A stretch of 64,000 bases of DNA from Ochotona curzoniae (GCF_017591425.1 NW_024466599.1:27814001-27878000); one strand, 5' to 3'. Positions 1 through 12,949 are shown, numbered from the stretch's first letter. A program made the numbers and translations. Notes: generated by a model from the letters alone, not told the origin.

Positions 1-666
1 CAGAAACCATCAGGCCTGAAAAAGAAAAATCCAAGCACAGTAACTATGAATAAGAATGACAGTGACTGACTGCTGAAACTGAGTGGCATTTGAAAAGTAA
101 ACCTAACTGTGTGGCCTGTTTCTGCAAAAGGTTTTGTATTCTCTGTGAATGCTCTGAAGATTTAAGATCTGTTTTAATAAATGAGAAAGAGGAATGGAGT
201 AGAGGTGGACAAGGCAAGGCACAGACTGCAGAAAGATGAGCAAGTTCTCACAATGCAATATCCCAGCTGGGTAATTCCTGTTACTCTGCACCTTCCATGC
301 TTTCTTCTTCCCATCCATCCACGTTGTTACCTCCTAATAACAGAATGGAGGGATTAGGATCACTGTGACGTAGGGATATCATAAACCAAGCAGAATTCTC
401 AGACACTAAAACGAAAACAGGAATCTGAAGGAAGACCTTTAAAGATGGCAAATGTTAAAAGAAAACTCTGATAGTAGCTGTGGATAATCTCTCACTCTTC
501 CAATTTACTCCATTATTCTTCTCTGTTTCATCTAGAAATACTCAGTAATTTATAATACCAACTCAAAGGATCAGAACGTTCACATAAGGATGTGTTTTTA
601 GCATCAGCCTTTGTATTATCATAATCTCATTCCTGGCATCATACTGCAAGGGAAAACTGAAACCAT
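1..666. other. Unique intronic sequence
   Basis: AT-rich sequence without recognisable repeat or coding potential. The 71-codon minus-strand frame at 103-318 has no familiar motif. Confidence 0.5.
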
Positions 667-997
667 GGGCCCAGCATAGTAACCTAGTGGCTAAAGTCTT
701 TGCTTTGCACATGCTGGGATCCTCTATGAATGCCAGTTTGTATCCCAGCTAATCTACTTCCCTTCCAGCTCCCTGCTTGTGGCCTGGGAAAGCAGTAAAG
801 GACAGCTCAAAACCTTGGGACCCTGTACCCACATGGGAGATGCATAGGAAGTTCCTGGCTCCTAGCATCGGATGGGCTCAGCTCTGGCCACTGCAGCCAC
901 TTAGGGAGTGAACCAGTAGATGGAAGATTTTTCTGTCTCTCCCCTCTCTGTAAACCTGCCTTTCCAATATAAATATATAAATCTAAAAAAAAAAAAA
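667..997 (+). repeat. C-SINE
   Basis: Head 'gggcccagcatagtaaccta', A-box-like 'tagtggctaaagtc', body 'gcctgggaaagcagtaaagg', CT-rich 3' part and A-rich tail. Full length, with scattered substitutions. Confidence 0.9.
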
Positions 998-2254
998 CCT
1001 GAAACCATGAATTATGAATTTCTTAGATATTAAGAGTGAACATCAAGTTAGATGAGAGCTTTGCTTCCTCTGAAAACCTAGGCAAAAGATGGGTCTTCCT
1101 CCACACCACTTTAGATTACTTTTTTTTTTTAAACCAGGCTTTCCCTTAAAGACTCAGAGATAAAAATCTCTTGTTGGGCTTCCCCATTCTTTTCCTGAAT
1201 ATTTTCTGCTGCATGTTCTAAAGATGGGTCTGATCATTCACTGAAAGACCCTGCTTCCCACATTGCAAGCAGAGGGATCCTAAAGTGGGAGATGGAGGGG
1301 AGAGCGAGTCACCCCTGGGCAGATACACAGGGGGAAAAATCTGAGGGTGAAGCCAAAACAGCCACAGCAACATGGGAGCTCAAGTGCACAGCGCAGGGCC
1401 TCCTCTCAAAAGTTAAGGATACCGCAAACACACACCCACACACCCAAAATTAAACATCAATTTAACCATGCTGGCTTAATTCCAAGCCTCTCCAATCAAG
1501 AGGTCTCTTTCAGTGTCCAATTTTCTCCTAACTACTCTATCTAGCTTTTCCCCAACTCCCAATCAGGGAGACAGCGTCATGTCATACTTGTCCTGGTTCC
1601 TGCTCACTCGTGGCAGTAGCTGTTGTAGCAGGCCTATCTCTCCTCAGAGTGTGACTGGGCAGAGGGCAGGGACCTGGCATGACTCCTGTTTACATGTGTG
1701 CTCTTTCCTTCTTCAACCCACCTCTCCACTGGTCCCTTCAAATACACTAGCCTACCACTTCCCAAGAAGGGGCCAGTAGGAGACATCTTCCTACTACAGT
1801 ATGTCATTTCAACCAATCTGTCCTGAATCTAACTCCACTTCTTGGTTCATTAAATTTTCCCATAAGTAAAGGTCATCTAAATCCCACTTTGTTTCATTAA
1901 TTTAATTTGCATAATCACCACTCAGTGTTGCACTAGTCTCCCACCTTTGAGATAATCTAAAATTTTACTGTAAAAGACTGAGGATCAACAACAAATAAAA
2001 GTTCAGGATTAGCAATCACCCTAAACCTTGCCCAGGCACTCTACATAAGACTAAAAAGTGGTCCCTGGTATCAACTACTTACTATCAACACTTCTATTCA
2101 AACATTGGGAAGGATTTCCTTATGTCTATCAGATTTAATTTATACTCTAAAGTCTCTCAATATGTTTCTGGTCTTACCTCCTCATCATATTTAATTTATA
2201 CTCTAGAGACAGTTTCTCAATATATATTCGAATGTCAATCACCTCTCCATGGCA
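998..2254. other. Unique intronic sequence
   Basis: No repeat family recognised with confidence. It contains short tracts such as a CA-rich stretch near 1430-1445. Reading frames of 60-90 codons overlap in opposite frames and show no domain. Confidence 0.45.
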
Positions 2255-2520
2255 AAACATAATGACTAAAAAGCATGTGTTACTGACTGAAGTGCTTGAA
2301 TTCAAATCCCTACTTCACTACTTCCTAGATGTAGGATCTTGGGATTGTTGACCTACTTTTTTGTATCCCAGTTTCTACATCTGTAAAGTGAAAACGGTAA
2401 TGACTACCTCAGAAGGCTATGAGGAAGAGAATGAGAATGTGAATACCTGTAAAGGACTTTCATAAAAACAACCCTGGTACACAGTAAATGTGCCCATAAA
2501 TACCCATGAGCATATACATA
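2255..2520 (+). repeat. MIR
   Basis: Follows the MIR consensus order: 'ttcaaatccctacttcacta', a 'cttgggattgttgacc' equivalent of the 'ccttgggcaagttact' block, 'cccagtttctacatctgtaa', then 'cctggtacacagtaaatg'. Strongly diverged, as expected for an ancient mammalian SINE. Confidence 0.8.
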
Positions 2521-2599
2521 AATGGCACCCATTACACCTATAACTAGCCAGCATTTCTAATTATTTCTAATATTAGTCACCTGATGTCCCTTGTCCTGT

Positions 2600-2952
2600 T
2601 TCCTACATGATCCCTCTGTACTTATCCCTTCTTCTACTTCATTCTGCAGCACTTGTCTCAACCACAATGTCTTTCCACTTACCTGAATATAAACCACATT
2701 TTAAAGCTCAGTTCTTATTCTCTCTTCTAAAAGGTCTTTCCAACCTAGTCATGGACTACAGTCATTCTCCGGCCATCTGAACTCTTACTGGAAATCCATA
2801 CTTCAACATGTTCATAAAATCCTTCACTATTATTTAGTGATGCAAATTATGTAGCATTATCCCCACATCTAGTGTCCTTGAGGAAATCACAAATACTATT
2901 CATCCCGTGTCAGCCATGTGCTAGTTCAGCACAGGTATTCAACAAATACTCT
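2600..2952 (+). repeat. L2 (3' end), diverged
   Basis: Pyrimidine-rich L2-like body, 'gtgtccttgagg', then 'cagcacaggtattcaacaaa', the usual L2 3' end ('gcacatagtaggtgctcaataaat' type, changed). Family call from pattern only. Confidence 0.5.
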
Positions 2953-2990
2953 TTTTCTTTTTTTTAAGAAAGAGTGTCAGATCCTTTTTT

Positions 2991-3320
2991 GAAAGATTTA
3001 TTCATTTTTATTGGAAAGTCAGATATACAGAGAGGAGAGGAAAATACAAAGAGGAAAATCTTCTGTCTGATGATTCACTCCCCAAGTGACCGCAATGGCT
3101 GGAGCTAAGCCAATCCGAAGCCAGGAGCCAACAACTTCCTGCAGGCCTTCCACGGTGGTGAAGGGTCCCAAGGCTTTGGACTGTCCTCGACTGCTTTCCC
3201 AGGCCCCAAGAAGGGAGCTGGATGGGAAGTGGGGCTATCGTCATTAGAACCAGCACCCATATGGGATCCCCGGGGCATTCAAGGCGAGGACTTTAACTGC
3301 TAGGCTATGGCACCGAACCC
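2991..3320 (-). repeat. C-SINE
   Basis: Minus-strand full-length copy: 'gaaagatttattcattttta' is the reverse of the tail and 'ggctatggcaccgaaccc' the reverse of the head. Contains B-box-like 'tagaaccagcacc'. Confidence 0.92.
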
Positions 3321-3984
3321 TCAACACTCTTGAGGAACACCCTGAGGAGTAAGAATGATATGGCAGTAGAATGAACAATCAGGGCAAAACTCCTCAACAA
3401 CAGACTAACGCTTCATTACTGTTTCCTCTTCCTTCCTGATTCGCTTGTATTAGGATTCTTAGTCAACCACCCCAGAAAACAAGTCTACCAAGAGCCTTTA
3501 CGGCATCCTAACTAGAGCCAATGGTCTTCTCCCAGTCTTGACCTCCCCGCTCTCTGTTACATCTGACCACAAAATGTCAGCCTATGACAACATAAAATTT
3601 TGTCATCTTTGGAATCAGTTAGAGAGAAAACACTGAGGGAAGATACCAAAAGACAGCTATCTGCAAGGAAAGAAAAACAGCTCTCAAAAGAAAATCCCAT
3701 GATTGGGGATTTCTAGCCCCTAGAGCTCTGAGGAAATAAAGTCCTATTAATTAAGCTATCCAGTTTGTGGTCCTTTGCCATGGTAGCCCTAGCAAACTTA
3801 AATTGAATCAAAAGCACAGAATTAGAGTCATACCAACACAGTTATTTGCTCTTTCACAGAACAGCAAAAGCAGTAAAAACAAAATAAACAAAAAAACTGG
3901 TGCTAGAACACTAGACATGCATCCCGATTCCACATACCTTCCCAGCTTCCCCCAACTTCTGGCCCAGATCTCCAGGGGAATCAG
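3321..3984. other. Unique intronic sequence
   Basis: No confident repeat or coding signal. The 80-codon plus-strand frame at 3767-4009 has no recognisable domain. Confidence 0.45.
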
Positions 3985-4576
3985 AATCCTGACTTTAGAT
4001 CTTTCATAAACATCAACTCAAAATGGATCAAAACTAAATGTACCATGCACAAACTATAAAGTTTCCATAAGACAGCATGAACAGTATAGGTAACTTTGGG
4101 TTTGAGCCTAACTTTGGGTTTGGTTGCTTCTGGTAATGAGGAAGCACACAGGCTTACACTAATGGCACTGGCCAAGACTGGGAGGAACCAAGGAAGAAGT
4201 CGGGGACTCGACCCAGGTCTCCAAGGTGGGTGAAAAGACTAAACTATTTGAGTCATCATCAGCTGCAGCTTGTCAGGGTCTGCACTGGCAGGATGCTGTA
4301 ACTGGGAACCAGAGTCAGGTATCAAAACCGCCACTCTGATAAGCAGGATAAGCCCCTACTCCTTAAGGAGAGTTTGTCTATTGAATCCCAAAAGCAGAAT
4401 CCATGAAAGAAACAGCAGATAAAGCTGGACTTCATTAAAATAAAAATCCTCTGCTCCGTGGAAGAAATGCAAAGAACAAAAACAAGTCAGTGTGAAAAAA
4501 AAATATCTTGCTAAACATACCTGATAAAGCACATGGATTCCAAACATAGACAGAACTCTTTTAAAAATCAACAATA
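3985..4576 (+). repeat. Old L1 fragment (ORF2 3' end), interrupted
   Basis: Segments 3985-4150 and 4359-4576 resemble the end of L1 ORF2: 'aaatggatcaaaactaaatg' followed by 'caaactataaagtttccata', then 'gacttcattaaaataaaaat' and 'ctctgctccgtggaagaaat'. A C-SINE separates the two halves. Many stops. Confidence 0.6.
4150..4358 (-). repeat. C-SINE fragment (head half)
   Basis: Reverse-strand SINE head: 'ggactcgacccaggtctcca', 'ggatgctgtaactgggaacc', 'tatcaaaaccgccactctga'. The CT-rich tail half is missing. It lies inside the old L1 fragment. Confidence 0.6.
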
Positions 4577-4797
4577 AGAGCCAGTGTGGTGGCTCAACAA
4601 CATAATTCTCTACTTTCAGCACCAGCATGAAAAATGGATGCTAGTGTCCCGGCTGCTCTACTTTCAATCCAACTCCCTGCACATGGCTGGGAAAGCAGTG
4701 GAAAATGGCTCAAGGCTTCGAGACCCTGCTCCCACATGGGAGACTGAAAGAAGCTCCTGGCTTCTGTCTTCAGATCAGCTCAGTTCCATTAATCTCG
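4577..4797 (+). repeat. C-SINE, 3' truncated
   Basis: Begins 'gagccagtgtggtggctcaa', has 'ggctgctctactttcaatcc' and 'acatgggagactgaaagaag', and stops at 'agctcagttccatt', where L1 sequence begins. The CT-rich part and tail are absent. Confidence 0.8.
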
Positions 4798-4798
4798 T

Positions 4799-5015
4799 GA
4801 CTGAGTCTTTTAGTTCTCCTCTGCATAGGATCACGTTGTCTGGGAATAGGGATAACTTTAATTCCTCATTTCCGATTTGAATTCCTTTAATTTCTTTCTC
4901 TTGACTAATAGCTCTAGCAAGGTCTTTCAACAATGTGTTGAATAGTAGTGGTGAAAGTGGGCAACCTTGTCTAATTCCAGATTTATCTTTTGTCTGGGAG
5001 TTCAAAATTATCAAT
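4799..5015 (-). repeat. L1 ORF2 fragment (reverse transcriptase)
   Basis: The minus strand encodes a piece of L1 reverse transcriptase with motifs [15 protein letters not shown] and [15 protein letters not shown]. The catalytic [YF]xDD position reads FPDN, so this copy is inactive. It is truncated at both ends, with no tail. Confidence 0.9.
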
Positions 5016-5296
5016 ATCTCATTCCCTAAAACAAATTTTAAAAGTAATTGAAGTTTTAAACAGCATATTAGCTACAGATGCAACTGAAAATAATAAAGGC
5101 ATGAATCATAACACAAGATACAGAATAGAGAAAAAGTCATGATGTTGAGACACAAAAAAATGAAAGACACATAAACACTAAAGAGAAAAAAAAAACAAAT
5201 GTGACAGAGGAAATGACAGTCAAAGCCATCAGTTCAGTCTTTCAGGACTGCTGAAATATGCTCAACTTCATATTAAGAGAAGCAAAAAACACTTCA

Positions 5297-5606
5297 AGGT
5301 TTATTTTATTTTTATTTGAAAGATGTTTACAGAGAAAGGAGAGAGAGAGATGGTCTTCTATCTGCTGGGTCACTCCTCAAATAGCCACTCAAAGCCAAAG
5401 TTGGGCTGATCTGAAGCCAAGAGACAGGAGCTCATGGATCTCCCATGCGGTTACAGGGTCCCAAGGTTTTGGGTCATCCTCCACTTTCCCATTCCCTAAA
5501 CAGGGAGATGGAAGAGAAGTTGAGCAGCTGGGACATGAACAAGTGATTATATGGAATGGTGGCGCCACAGACCAAAGGATTGGCCTGTGCACCAGCCCCA
5601 TAGCAA
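5297..5606 (-). repeat. C-SINE
   Basis: Reverse tail 'tattttatttttatttgaaa' and body 'gatctgaagccaagagacag', ending near 'ccagcccc'. Diverged, full-length-like. Confidence 0.88.
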
Positions 5607-7349
5607 ATACTTTCATTTAAAGTGACTTGTAATATTGTGACCCTCAAGAACATGAGTCTAAGAAATAAAAGCTTAAAACTCAACCAGAGGGAAAAGATAA
5701 TTAGCAACAAAAAACAAATTGACAGCAAGCTTCTCATTATAAGCAGGTAAGCCAGCTAAACAGAAAAGAAAATAATCTTCTAAGTATTAAGAGAATTCCA
5801 AACTTGAGTTCTACCCCTTATTAAGTTCGCACTTAAAACTAAAGAGGAAAAAATAAAGACATTGGGAAGGGAAAAAAACTCAGTTTACCTTTCACAGTCT
5901 TTCACTTATAAAAAAAAAAAAAAAGAAGAAGGAAGAAAAAAAATGCTCCCCCAATACTATCTCAACATTGAAAAGAACTGAGCCCAGAATGAATGAAAGA
6001 AGCCAAGAAGAAACTGTGAGGATAGAAATTGAAAACACACAGAGAAATGTCCAAAAGCACTGTGTGTGTAAAATATGATGACAAAGCCTGATCTGGGGCA
6101 GTTATAAACAGTGTAAAACCAAAGAGAGAATACAAAACGGAAAGGCAATGGGTGAAGCCAAGCACTCTGAAGTCTACATACTGACCAGGAGAACAGAGAT
6201 TAAATAACTTTAAAGCAGCTATCAAGTTGACATTTTTAAACATGAAATATATTCACTTTATGCAACATAGAGGAAAGGGGCAAAGCAGAAGAAAACCCAC
6301 TACACTGCATCTAAATAGTGATCCATACAGGTTAGGAAAGTGAAATCCTAACGGATTTGGAAACCACTATGTTAAAGATCAAATGAGTTGAATCTTGAGG
6401 TGGGATTCATTGGTCTAGATGTTGGATATGAGAACTGTTACCTCTTCCATTTCTCCACACAGGCTTCAGGCAATTAGAACAATTGCCTATTATTTCTCTA
6501 CCCATTTATGTTCCAGTGCAGTATGTTTATCCCCACTGACTCTTCTGGAATGAATTCACTGGCACAGTTCTGTTCTGTTTTTTTTGTTTGTTTGTTTTTT
6601 GTTTTTTTTTTTAAACAAATATAAACCTAATCTTTCTTTAAGTCCCAGATCAGGTCAAGATCTCTTCTCATCTTCCTACTAATTAAAATTTCTGCTGTAT
6701 TTTTGAAGAATCCTTGCTTTCTTCTAGTGTTAAAATACTGTCCTAGAGAACACTTCTATTTTCTATTATGTGTATTCTTGAGGCACCAACCCTTTGAAAT
6801 CAGAAGGACATATTTTAGAATCTGCGAAACAATCCAGCAGCACTGTTTATTTTTCAGTTAAATATAAAACAAGCTACTAAGTGAGTGTTCTTGAATAGGT
6901 TCAACTTAAAAATAAGTCTTACAAAATATGGGCACACAAATATATACTATATCTCATTTAAAAACAAACCAAATTTATTAGCCTTTTATTTTAATCTTTA
7001 AATGTACAGAAAAGCAGCTATCTTTTCAAATAGTCATTTCCTCTCTCTCTTTTTTTTTTCCTTTCATTTTTTGCCAATTTTAAAAGAAGTCCATATGCTC
7101 GGGGCTAAAAATGAACAAGGTTAATCCAAAGGAAGTCAGACACCAAGAGACCAGCGGGAATTCTAACAAAAGCTGAAAACGCAGCTCACATCAGGACTAC
7201 GGCACCACACTGAAGCAGCATTCCATAATCTTTTACTACAAAATCAGGAGAGCGTGAGGTGAAATTTATGAATTAAAAGAAATGAGATAAAGATGCTCGA
7301 TATAAACGCAGAGACGGACTATGTTCGCAGAGCAGAAGATGCAATCTGT
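5607..7349. other. AT-rich unique or deeply decayed intronic sequence
   Basis: Contains poly(A) and poly(T) runs (about 5910-5925 and 6570-6613) and a TC-rich stretch near 7041-7062. Parts of 5950-6250 look purine-rich like old L1 but are too diverged to call. No coding evidence. Confidence 0.4.
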
Positions 7350-7860
7350 TCAGACCTCAGTTCTCTACCAACGGAGCTGCAGATCCCACGCAACTCGAAT
7401 CAAAATCCCAGCAGGCTATGTGCAGAACAAAATATCACAAAATTATACACAAAGACTTCAGAAAAATACCTTGAAAACTGTGAAATTCACTGTAGTGTGC
7501 TAATCAATTTTCCTAACACTGTAGTCACTTCAAGGTTTCACTACTGGGGGAAACTGGGTGTCAGGTACATGAAACCCCTTTGTACTCTTTTTGCAACCTT
7601 CTATGAGCTTATAATTATTTCCAAGAAAAGAGGTTAAAACATAATCTCTATAACTTCTTGTCTTTAAGTTGAAAAACTGATTCTAAACTATATATGTAAA
7701 ATTTAAAAACTAAATAAAATATGCACAGAAAAGCTAAGACCCTATAATAAATAATTTTGAAAAGTACAGTGCAGGACTCACACTACCAAATTTTAAGACT
7801 TCCTATACAGCAACAATTAGCAACACAGTGAGTTATGTGGAAGTACACACATTTAGCTTA
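7350..7860 (+). repeat. Old L1 fragments (ORF2 plus an inserted 3' end)
   Basis: 'gaatcaaaatcccagcagg' (near 7400) and 'aggactcacactaccaaatt' (near 7773) are well-kept L1 ORF2 segments. Between them 7480-7645 resembles an L1M 3' end ('gggggaaactgggtgtcagg', 'gtactctttttgcaacc'). The 114-codon frame across this stretch is a relic. Confidence 0.7.
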
Positions 7861-7876
7861 AAAGAGCTGAACAGTT

Positions 7877-8213
7877 AGGCCAGTACCGTTGGATAGCACA
7901 CGAAGCACCTGTAGCACCAATGTGTGATACGGGTGCTGATTTGAATCCTGGCACCTCCACTAGGAGTTATCTGATTCCGTTTCCTGTGAGTGTATCTAGG
8001 AGAGCAGCAGAAGATGGTCCGAGTACTTGGGGCCCTGCACCCACATGAGAGGTCTAGAAGAAGTTTCTGGCTCTTGAATTCTGCCTGGCCCAGCCATGGC
8101 TACTGGGGTCATTTAAAGAGTCAATCAGTAGGTAGAAGACTTCTCTTCACATCTCTCCCTCTCTGTGGATGTAATTTTACCTTTCAAATAATAATTTTAA
8201 AATAAATAAAATT
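7877..8213 (+). repeat. C-SINE, older
   Basis: Diverged copy: 'aggccagtaccgttggatag', 'gatttgaatcctggcacctc', 'aaataataattttaaaataa' tail. Confidence 0.85.
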
Positions 8214-8562
8214 ATAAGCAAAAGTCTAAAACAAATTCATACATATATCATCAAATGATTTTCATTAAGTAAATTGTGGTTCCTTTTCATAAAGCACTGG
8301 AAAAGCTTACAGAATGATAAAAATCAGAATAATGATTCTGAGTAATAGGAGTAGTTGGTGTGGTGAGAGTGGTAGTTTTACGTGACTTGAAAAGGCCCAT
8401 ACAAACCTTTCTGAGGTTAAGTAAATGTTGTATTATAATAAACGTTCAGGTTACACAATTGAATATATTTGTCAAAAGTCATCTAACACAAACATAACAT
8501 CTGTGCATTTCATTCACTGTAAATGAACTATAATTTGAAAAATATAAAACAGGAATGATCAT

Positions 8563-8745
8563 TTAGCGTTGGGTTAAGATGCTCATATTCATACTGGAGT
8601 TCCTGGGTTTAATGATTCCGTTTTCCCACTCAGGAGTACCTTGGGGTGATAGCTCAAATAGTGGAATCTCTGCCACAAGAACCACATTCAGGATTCCTGC
8701 CTGCTAGTCCTCCCTGAGCACTATTCATTGGTAGCATTTAAAGAG
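8563..8745 (+). repeat. C-SINE relic, older subfamily
   Basis: 'gcgttgggttaagatgctca' and 'actggagttcctgggtttaa' fit the older lagomorph SINE form. Internally deleted, ending at 'gcatttaaagagtgag', where the next SINE begins. Confidence 0.6.
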
Positions 8746-8757
8746 TGAGGCAGCAAG

Positions 8758-9060
8758 GGACCGGCATGAGGGTTAAAGTCCTCGCCTTGAATGCACCAGG
8801 ATTCCAGATAGGTACTGGTTCTAATCCAATCCCGGCAGCCCCACTTCCCATCCAGCTCCCTGCCTATGGCCTGGGAAAGCAGTCGAGGACGGCCCAAAGC
8901 CTCAGGACCCCACACACACATGGGAGACCTGCAAAAAGCATCTGGCTCCTGGCTTCGGATTGGCTCGGCTCCAGCCATTGTACCTGCTTGGTGTGCAAAT
9001 CAACAGACGGAAGATCTGTTTCTCTCTTGCTCTCAGATAAGCAGATGAGAATCTAAATCT
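8758..9060 (+). repeat. C-SINE, young type
   Basis: Close to the young form: 'gttaaagtcctcgccttgaa', B box 'ggttctaatcc', 'cctgggaaagcagtcgagga'. Inserted at the end of the preceding older copy. The tail is eroded. Confidence 0.92.
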
Positions 9061-9173
9061 AGCAACAAAAAACTTTCGCAAAAGATCTAAATAAAAATGG
9101 AAGAAAGTACACAAAATACTAAACATTTGTCTCTTGGAAGACTTAAAGTCAGCATAAAAGGCACAGTTTTTTA

Positions 9174-9498
9174 GAGGTGGGTGCTGCGGTGCTATCCCAT
9201 CGCAAATCAGTGTGCACTGATTGAGTTATCCCTTACTTCCAATACAGCTTCCTGCTAAGGCACACCCCGGAGGCAGCAGAGCAGTGCTGAAGGGCTTGGC
9301 TGCCTGCCACCCAGGTGGGGAACTTAGAGGAGTTCCTGGCTCCTGGCTCCTGACTTTGGCCTGAGCCAGTCACGGCTATTGCAGCATTTGGGGACTGTAC
9401 ACAGTGTGTGTAAGACATATTCTCTCTCTCTACCTCCCCCTGGATCCCTGCTTAGTTATTCTATTTTTCAAATAGATAAAAAATGAAATAAACTTAAA
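9174..9498 (+). repeat. C-SINE, older 'ggaggcagc' subfamily
   Basis: 'gggtgctgcggtgctatccc', 'cttcctgctaaggcacaccc' and 'ggaggcagcagagcagtgct' mark the subtype with the ggaggcagc block in place of 'cctgggaaagcag'. Tail near 9470-9498. Confidence 0.85.
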
Positions 9499-10921
9499 AA
9501 GAGTGTTTTTAAAATTACTACTAGAATAAAAAATATCTAGCCTGTAATGTATTCCACTTGCCAATTACTCTACCATTCAAATCTGCAATATTTTTCAATG
9601 TTTCCCAAATCTTCTTAATAATCCCTAATAAAGAACTGAAAGGTAGATTCTTACTAGTTCCTTTTAGTCCTAGATATTATTAAAGAATTAGCACTTTCTA
9701 CTGAAAAATGAAGGAACTCATGATTAGTTTCTTAATCAAAGCAAGAAAATAATGAAAAGAAATTCTATAAATCCTTATTTTCTAATAAAACATGCAAAAT
9801 TAATGAGAGCTTGCTGTCTCTCAAATGTGCTTGTTAATGCATATCATTCTTCATTATAAATTACCATTAATTTATTTGAGCACCCATTTATAAGATATCC
9901 CCATTGCATATTCCTGCACCAGGCCTACAACTGTAGGGCCCTTTGACTGTTTCTCCACAAAGCCTTGTCACTACTCTCCAACATGTTCATCAGCTTTTCC
10001 AAATACTCTTCTTATATAGTTCCTTGAATCCTGGGGTTCTAAGAGGTCAAGAGCATTTTCTTAACAACACAAAAAATACTATTTCTCCCTTTTACTTTTC
10101 TGATATTTACATTATGGTGCAGCATCAATGGGGAGAGCCAAGCATGTCTTAGCACAAGTAAGCGAGGGGGCCATGAGCACATCAGCAGTTATGGTCTTCA
10201 GTGAGGACAGGGGGAGTCAGCTTCAGTTACTCTGTTGAAGTACAAACATTAGGAGTTTTATAAGACCCCAACCCTTGACCACTTGCCATCGCAGGGTTCT
10301 TTGTGATGAAAAGGGAACTCATGAACCCATCTCAGAGTGCAATGGTGCCTCGGGAGCCACCTGTGTGAGTTGCAAGCTTATCTAGCCATCTCTTTCACAG
10401 AACTTGAATTTTATTCAAAAGGATGACAAATTATGACAAATTATGGTTAGGCTGGGATATTTCAGACAAGTTCTTGAAAAGTAATTTAAAACTAATTAAG
10501 CCTATCTATCACTCTGATGAAACTGACAGTATCGCGAAGTGGATGCATCCAAATTTTTCCAGGTGTAATTTTCATCTTGGAAGACATATCTACTTGAATC
10601 AATATTTTAGGACTTTTCTGATTGCAGGTATTATATAAGAAAATATGGCTACTTTAGGAAGATCTGGATAATTCAGTGAAATTCAAAATGACCAGTGCAC
10701 ATTACAAGAAGAAAAATAGAATCCACTGATTAAAATTCTGAAGATCTATATTAAGTTCAAGAAGGAACATGCAGCTAGCATTTTAACAGAAAGACAGGAG
10801 GGGTCCTTTGAAGGTCCTACTTGAAATCCATACTGCAACTAAACTGGAAGAAGCAACTACCTGTCAAGTTGTAGTGAGGGATCAGAGGAAAATATCCACA
10901 ACCATCTGAGAGACTATCATT
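9499..10921. other. Unique intronic sequence
   Basis: AT-rich; no repeat family or coding domain recognised. The frames at 9943-10152 and 10423-10638 are short and without motifs. Confidence 0.45.
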
Positions 10922-11225
10922 AAAAAAAAAAAAAGTATTTATTTGAAAGGTGGGGTCACAGAAAGGAAGAGAAAATCTTCTATCTGCTGACTCCTCACAT
11001 TCTCACACTGGCTGGGGCTGGGCCTGGCAGAATCAAGAAGACGAGAACTGTATTCCAGTCTCCCAGGTGGGTCCAGGGGCCCAAGGACTTGGGCTATCTT
11101 CCTCTGCCTTTCCAGGCATATTCGCAAGGAATTGGATCATGAGTGGAACAGTGGGAACATGAACCAGTGCCCATAAAAGCTCCTGGTGTCAGCAGCAGCA
11201 GTTTAACCCACTGTGCCTCAATGTT
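10922..11225 (-). repeat. C-SINE
   Basis: Reverse tail 'aaagtatttatttgaaaggt', 'ctatctgctgactcctcaca', and head 'gtttaacccactgtgcctca'. Diverged. Confidence 0.85.
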
Positions 11226-11687
11226 GGTTCCGAGCAAAATATGTTTCTCTTCCAACTACTCAAATGTAACAGACTAAATTTTATATCAGGCCAAAATACC
11301 ACAACAGGGTAATGAAGAAATGGAAAACCTGCTATTTTCTCTTTAACCAGATAGTAAAGTGATTTTAAAAATGTACAATATCACTCTTAATTTGTTTGTT
11401 TAGGAAACTATAGTTATTTTTCAGAAAAATGTTGTTTGTGTTAACAAGTGATAGGTTTATTGTACTAAATAACATTTAATTTGAATATTTTAACAAATCT
11501 TTATGAATATAATTGCTCTTAAACTGAATTGCTAACATGGTAGATAGTGAGATCGAATTAACATAAACATTACAATACAATCAGTGCTGCGCCTCTCAAT
11601 TTTTAAAGTATAGAAAGTACTCCAAACCAAAAATTTAAGATTTGTAAATTCTAAAAAAAAAACCTTTTAGCAGTTTTTGGTTTTTTT
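11226..11687. other. AT-rich unique intronic sequence
   Basis: Nothing recognised. Confidence 0.4.
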
Positions 11688-11985
11688 AGGTTCACTTATT
11701 TTTATTTGAAAGGCAGATTTACAGAAAGAAGGAAAGATAGAGAGACATCTTCCATTCATTCCCCAAGTGGCTGCAACAGCCAGAGACTGAGCTGATCTGC
11801 AGCCAGGAGCCAGGAGCTCCTATCATATCTCCCTGTGGGTGCATGGGCCTCCTCTGCTGCTTTCCGAGGCTGAAAGCAGGGAGCTGAATTGAACATGGAA
11901 CAGCCAGGACACAAACTGATACCCACATGGGATGCTAGTGCCATGGATGGAGGATTCACCTGTTGCAATATCCCATCTCATATCT
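11688..11985 (-). repeat. C-SINE
   Basis: 'ttcacttatttttatttgaa', 'agactgagctgatctgcagc', 'gatacccacatgggatgcta'. Several small overlapping frames here are SINE translations. Confidence 0.88.
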
Positions 11986-12049
11986 AAACAATTCTGTCTA
12001 GCTTTCAAATATGTAATTAGCCCTGCCCTATCTAGCAAGGGTGATTTCT

Positions 12050-12200
12050 CCACACCCCCCAACACACCCTTCTCCCTTCCAGGCAGTCAGTGCTTTGTTC
12101 TTCTCCCTCGGGCTTTACACATGTGGTCCTACAACCCCCTGCTTTCTCTTCTGCCTTCCTCCTCTACTCCAAGCTGTAGAACCTATCCATCCTTGAAACA
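12050..12200 (+). repeat. Possible L2 relic
   Basis: Pyrimidine-rich with 'cccttccaggcagtcagtgc' and 'tttacacatgtggtcctaca', resembling the L2 3' region. Weak call. The surrounding 11986-12949 is otherwise unique, with a poly(A) run at about 12501-12518. Confidence 0.3.
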
Positions 12201-12949
12201 AGAGGGCAAAAGAGACAGTATCTGAGTGGTAGGCCTGAATTTTTCCTCTAGTTTCTAGACAGTGAAAAAAAGATTGAGCAAGAGAAGGTGAATGATGTAT
12301 ATAGGTAGATCTTTCTTGCAATCTATAATTTCCAAGAAGAGTTTACACAAACAAACGTCTGATTTGAACATACCCAAGCTTATGGTCAAACCTAAACTAC
12401 TTCCAGAGTTAAAGGACTAAGGTAGGCATGACACTGTTATATTAAGAATCCAAACCTATAATCTCAGGTGAAGGCAGCTGAAGCTGAAATGTGGAATTAA
12501 AAAAAAAAAAAAAAAAAGATGTAAAAAAAAAAATAAAAGCAGAAAAGAAACATGATTTCATCTCTTAAATTATAGCCATGAGCACTTGTCTGGAGGTTCC
12601 AGCAGGGGAGCACAGCTTCTTTTATATCTATAACCAAAGAGCTGTCCTGTAGCAAGGAAGGTTGTCCTCCTCGGAGGAGCACCCAGCTTCCAGAGGAGCG
12701 CACAAGGAGCAGCACTGAGGGAGGAAGTGGACACCCGTCAAGCCAGCCAGATCAGCTCAATCAACCCTGCCCATCAGCTGGGGAACAGCTGTCACAGCCA
12801 CATCATCCTCACATCCCAATCACAATGTTTTGTATTACAGATGAACAAACCTATCTTCTTAAAATTCATCTTAATCTTATGTTCAAAAAACAATGCAACC
12901 TGTATGTGGGACATTTGTTTGGTGTAAAAGTTCTAAGCCATGGTTTGGC

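Noticed and set aside
4799..5015. Active reverse transcriptase gene
   Set aside because: Short internal L1 piece with a changed catalytic aspartate and no start or end.
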